From positions 62,001 to 126,000 of the forward strand of contig NZ_QUBS01000082.1 in assembly GCF_003390925.1 (NCBI RefSeq): a stretch of DNA of 64,000 nucleotides, read 5' to 3'. A program made the translations under genes and the position numbers. The DNA is from Trinickia diaoshuihuensis (GTDB taxonomy: Bacteria > Pseudomonadota > Gammaproteobacteria > Burkholderiales > Burkholderiaceae). Positions 62,176 through 64,000 of the stretch are shown here, one piece after another. The stretch's first letter is position 1; every line of letters starts with the position of its first letter. Below the pieces are notes generated by a model, which was not told the origin of the DNA, did no database searches, and worked only from the letters and a program-made list of their open reading frames with translations.

Positions 62176-62367
62176 ATGCCTGGGCAAATCGGACAATTCA
62201 CGAAAAAAGCCGTCGCTATTGCCCGCCATTTAGCCGAAAAACGCCATGCCGCCCCGGCAAAACCCATGCCCGACGGCAAGCGCTTTCGACGCCTAGGTTC
62301 CCCGAAGTTTTCTTGTGCGGCCGAGATGTTGCTTGAAGACGCCGGCTTGATCGAGCCGATCGAGTGA
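62176..62367 (+). CDS. Possible small protein, low support
   Basis: 63 residues from the ATG at 62176 (MPGQIGQFTKKAVAIARHLAEKRHAAPAKPMPDGKRF, ending AAEMLLEDAGLIEPIE). Composition is protein-like (Lys/Ala-rich helix then an acidic C-terminus), but no ribosome site precedes it and no family is recognised. It overlaps a candidate promoter on the other strand. It may be a chance frame. Confidence 0.25.
   Translation: MPGQIGQFTKKAVAIARHLAEKRHAAPAKPMPDGKRFRRLGSPKFSCAAEMLLEDAGLIEPIE
62257..62271 (-). promoter_or_regulatory. Candidate sigma54 (-24/-12) promoter for the exopolysaccharide operon
   Basis: On the minus strand GGGCATGGGTTTTGC gives GG, ten bases, GC, with 11 of the 13 to 15 consensus positions of TGGCACG-N4-TTGC matched. 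Transcription would start about 245 bases before the regulator start and run through the 27-bp palindrome. In GC-rich DNA such matches arise by chance, so support is weak. Confidence 0.3.
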
Positions 62368-63271
62368 GATGAGCGGCGACCGCTCACCGGTACTGCCTGG
62401 ATACGCACCGCGCGCGGCTTCGGTAACGGCCGCATGCGCACGAACGCATAGGCAGACGATAATGGTTGCGTCTCGATTGCTGTGTTGTTGAGGCCACATT
62501 GGCGACTATGCAAGCGCGCCTCCCGGGCCGGATTCGAGCGGCGTCTCGCGTTCGGTCGCGTCTTTTCCATTGGCTCGAAAACAAGCACGAAAACATTGAA
62601 ATCCGTTGATTGCATGTTTCATTCATGATTCATTCTTCGCGATTGAAAATCGCAATCAATGCGGCAATGCCCTTGAAGCTATCTGTATTTCGATTTTTCG
62701 TCCGATGGTCATTCGAGAGAGACAGGCGGCCCGCTTGCGCGGCGCAGCATCCGATGGTCCCGAGGCCTCGCCTGCGCTCGAAACGACGGCACGGCGGGTC
62801 CGGCGCCCGTCCCCCTCGCGCGTTTCGCAGACTGCGCCGAAAGCGGTAATGTTTGCGCAGGCGCCGCCGTTTATTCATCCGTCGATATGAAGGATGCCGC
62901 CCACGTGCGCGCCGCGCGCTTCGCCCAAGCGTACGAATCCGCCACACGGCCGTGCGCAAATCGACTAGATCCGACGCTCCAAAAAGGACGCTAAAGCTTG
63001 TAGTCTCTCGGCAGCGATTCGTGTGAAATCAGGCTTTCGTCCGACCTGACGCTCGATCTAATGTTCGATCCGCAGGCGGCTTGATACCCGATTCATCGCA
63101 CGTTATTCCACCGTTCGCGCTCGCGGCAGGACCGGCCTCGCCCGCGCGGCACGCACACCATCCCCATTCACCTCGCCCTTGGCGAAACCACGCGTATCGC
63201 GCCCGTCGATGCGCGGCGCCGCGCTTTGCCTCGTCGCGAAGCATCGGTGCACCGAATAGACACGACGATCG
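62368..63271. other. Non-coding region, about 900 bp
   Basis: Between the exopolysaccharide regulator region and the lipoprotein gene. AT-rich from about 62480 to 62720, where repeated ATTCAT words and a palindrome GCGATT-gaa-AATCGC (62639-62653) occur. Short frames on both strands (up to about 95 codons at 62606-62890) have no ribosome sites or family similarity. I see no supportable gene. Confidence 0.5.
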
Positions 63272-64000
63272 ATGACGCCTTATTTGCCCACTCATGTACG
63301 CCGCCTCTACTTGCACCGCTGCGCGGCCGTCGCCGCGCTTTCACTATTGACCGCTTGTGGCGGCGGCGGCGGAAGCTCCGGCGCCCCCTCGAGCGCCGCC
63401 AACAGTTCGAACTCGGCGGTGAGCGGCAGTGCCGGCGCATCGAGCCCGGCGCCCGGGGGTCAGTCGAGCACCCCCGCCGCGATCGTCGCGGCCGGCGGCC
63501 AGGCGCTCAGTTGCGGGCAACCGTCGGCGCCGGCCGTGGCCGGAGGTACCGGCCCGGCTATCGAAGCCGATACGCCCGGCAGCGACGGCACGCGCACGTT
63601 CGCGCTCGGCAGCCCGTTCGATCTGGCGATCACGACGCGCGCAGGGACGAGCGACACCGTCTCATGGCAAGTCCTCGACAATTGGAACGCCGTGCGCGCG
63701 AGCGGACGTTTCAGCGTGAACACCGGCCCGCAGACCGTCACGCTCCGTTGCTCTTCCACGTTGGCGGGCTACTTTTCGGTCGCGGCTTCGCTCGTGACAT
63801 CGACGAATGCCCTGCCCTCGCTGGGCACGCGTCCGGGCGGCATCGCGACATTCGGCGTACGTCCCGACGTATCGGCGCTGCTCCCGGCACCCGCCTACGC
63901 GCACGAAGATCAGCATCGCTTCGGCGGCCAAGGCACCGATTACCTGCAAGCAGGACAAACCTGTTGCAACGGCGACGGCTATCGGCCGCTCGATACCGAT
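63272..64000 (+). CDS. Secreted lipoprotein, N-terminal part only (cut by the window end)
   Basis: 243 codons are visible from an ATG at 63272 with no stop before the window end. Signal LYLHRCAAVAALSLLTACG with lipobox LTAC (C29), then a Gly/Ser-rich linker and a beta-sandwich-like domain (RTFALGSPFDLAITTRAGTSDTVSWQVLDNWNAVRASGRFSV). After it FGVRPDVSALLPAPAYAHEDQHRFGGQGTDYLQ may begin a catalytic domain, possibly a glycoside hydrolase as in PslG-like proteins; this is a guess. Position next to an exopolysaccharide locus is compatible with a polymer-trimming role. Confidence 0.75.
   Translation, partial: MTPYLPTHVRRLYLHRCAAVAALSLLTACGGGGGSSGAPSSAANSSNSAVSGSAGASSPAPGGQSSTPAAIVAAGGQALSCGQPSAPAVAGGTGPAIEADTPGSDGTRTFALGSPFDLAITTRAGTSDTVSWQVLDNWNAVRASGRFSVNTGPQTVTLRCSSTLAGYFSVAASLVTSTNALPSLGTRPGGIATFGVRPDVSALLPAPAYAHEDQHRFGGQGTDYLQAGQTCCNGDGYRPLDTD

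Noticed and set aside
62606..62959. Overlapping short frames on both strands (94, 79 and 109 codons)
   Set aside because: No ribosome sites, no family similarity and an AT-rich non-coding composition.

Overview
The window is chromosomal DNA of a GC-rich betaproteobacterium, most likely Burkholderiaceae (Burkholderia, Paraburkholderia or Trinickia type). The grounds are gene order and protein similarity recalled from those genera: yqgE-ruvX-pyrR-pyrB-pyrC', thiD/rubA, CIRCE-controlled groESL, pqiABC, and a Wza/Wzc-type exopolysaccharide locus. I saw no rRNA, tRNA, insertion sequence, prophage or CRISPR array. Both ends cut genes: an acyltransferase at the left and a secreted lipoprotein at the right.

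Layout. 1-4147 (minus): yqgE, ruvX, pyrR, pyrB and a dihydroorotase-like gene that has lost its metal ligands, then plsC. 4395-7126: a PilL/ChpA-like remnant candidate, rubredoxin and divergent thiD. 7146-9355: groES-groEL with terminator, promoter and a perfect CIRCE operator. 9496-15621: an accessory stretch with an orphan RHS-core protein (putative permuted papain-like C-terminus), secreted and membrane proteins of unknown role, a MarR regulator divergent from a flavin-dependent oxidoreductase, and a DUF2239 gene. 15790-18808: an operon of Tat-exported metallophosphoesterase, cupredoxin, ECF sigma factor and zinc-finger anti-sigma factor. 18827-24771: a MEDS-PAS-PAS hybrid histidine kinase and pqiABC. 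25089-28039: CoA-transferase subunits A and B, a thioredoxin-fold isomerase and a Crp/Fnr regulator. 28085-33512: a DUF1501/DUF1800 pair, a YbjQ protein, a YbaK-type deacylase, and an ECF sigma / membrane protein / CnrX-like sensor trio. 33871-39531: a DUF3311/SSS symporter pair, a glycosyltransferase, a TauE/SafE permease and an S10-type serine carboxypeptidase lipoprotein.

40061-62000 is a large exopolysaccharide locus. Nine minus-strand genes form one probable transcription unit: GlxA-type regulator, GDP-mannose synthesis (manC), initiating glycosyl-phosphate transferase, wza, wzc, gmd, fcl and two glycosyltransferases. Next to it lie a flippase, a Wzy-like polymerase, two more glycosyltransferases, two acyltransferases, a GMC-family oxidoreductase and a small secreted protein. 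The expected path is fructose-6-P/mannose-P to GDP-mannose to GDP-L-fucose, assembly on undecaprenyl phosphate, acylation, flipping, Wzy polymerisation and Wzc/Wza export. The regulator heads the operon, and a 27-bp imperfect palindrome sits about 120 bases upstream of its start codon. The most unusual points are the GMC oxidoreductase inside this locus, the regulator-first operon with its palindrome, the RHS-core orphan, and an acyltransferase frame that reads 360 bases into the antisense of its convergent neighbour.
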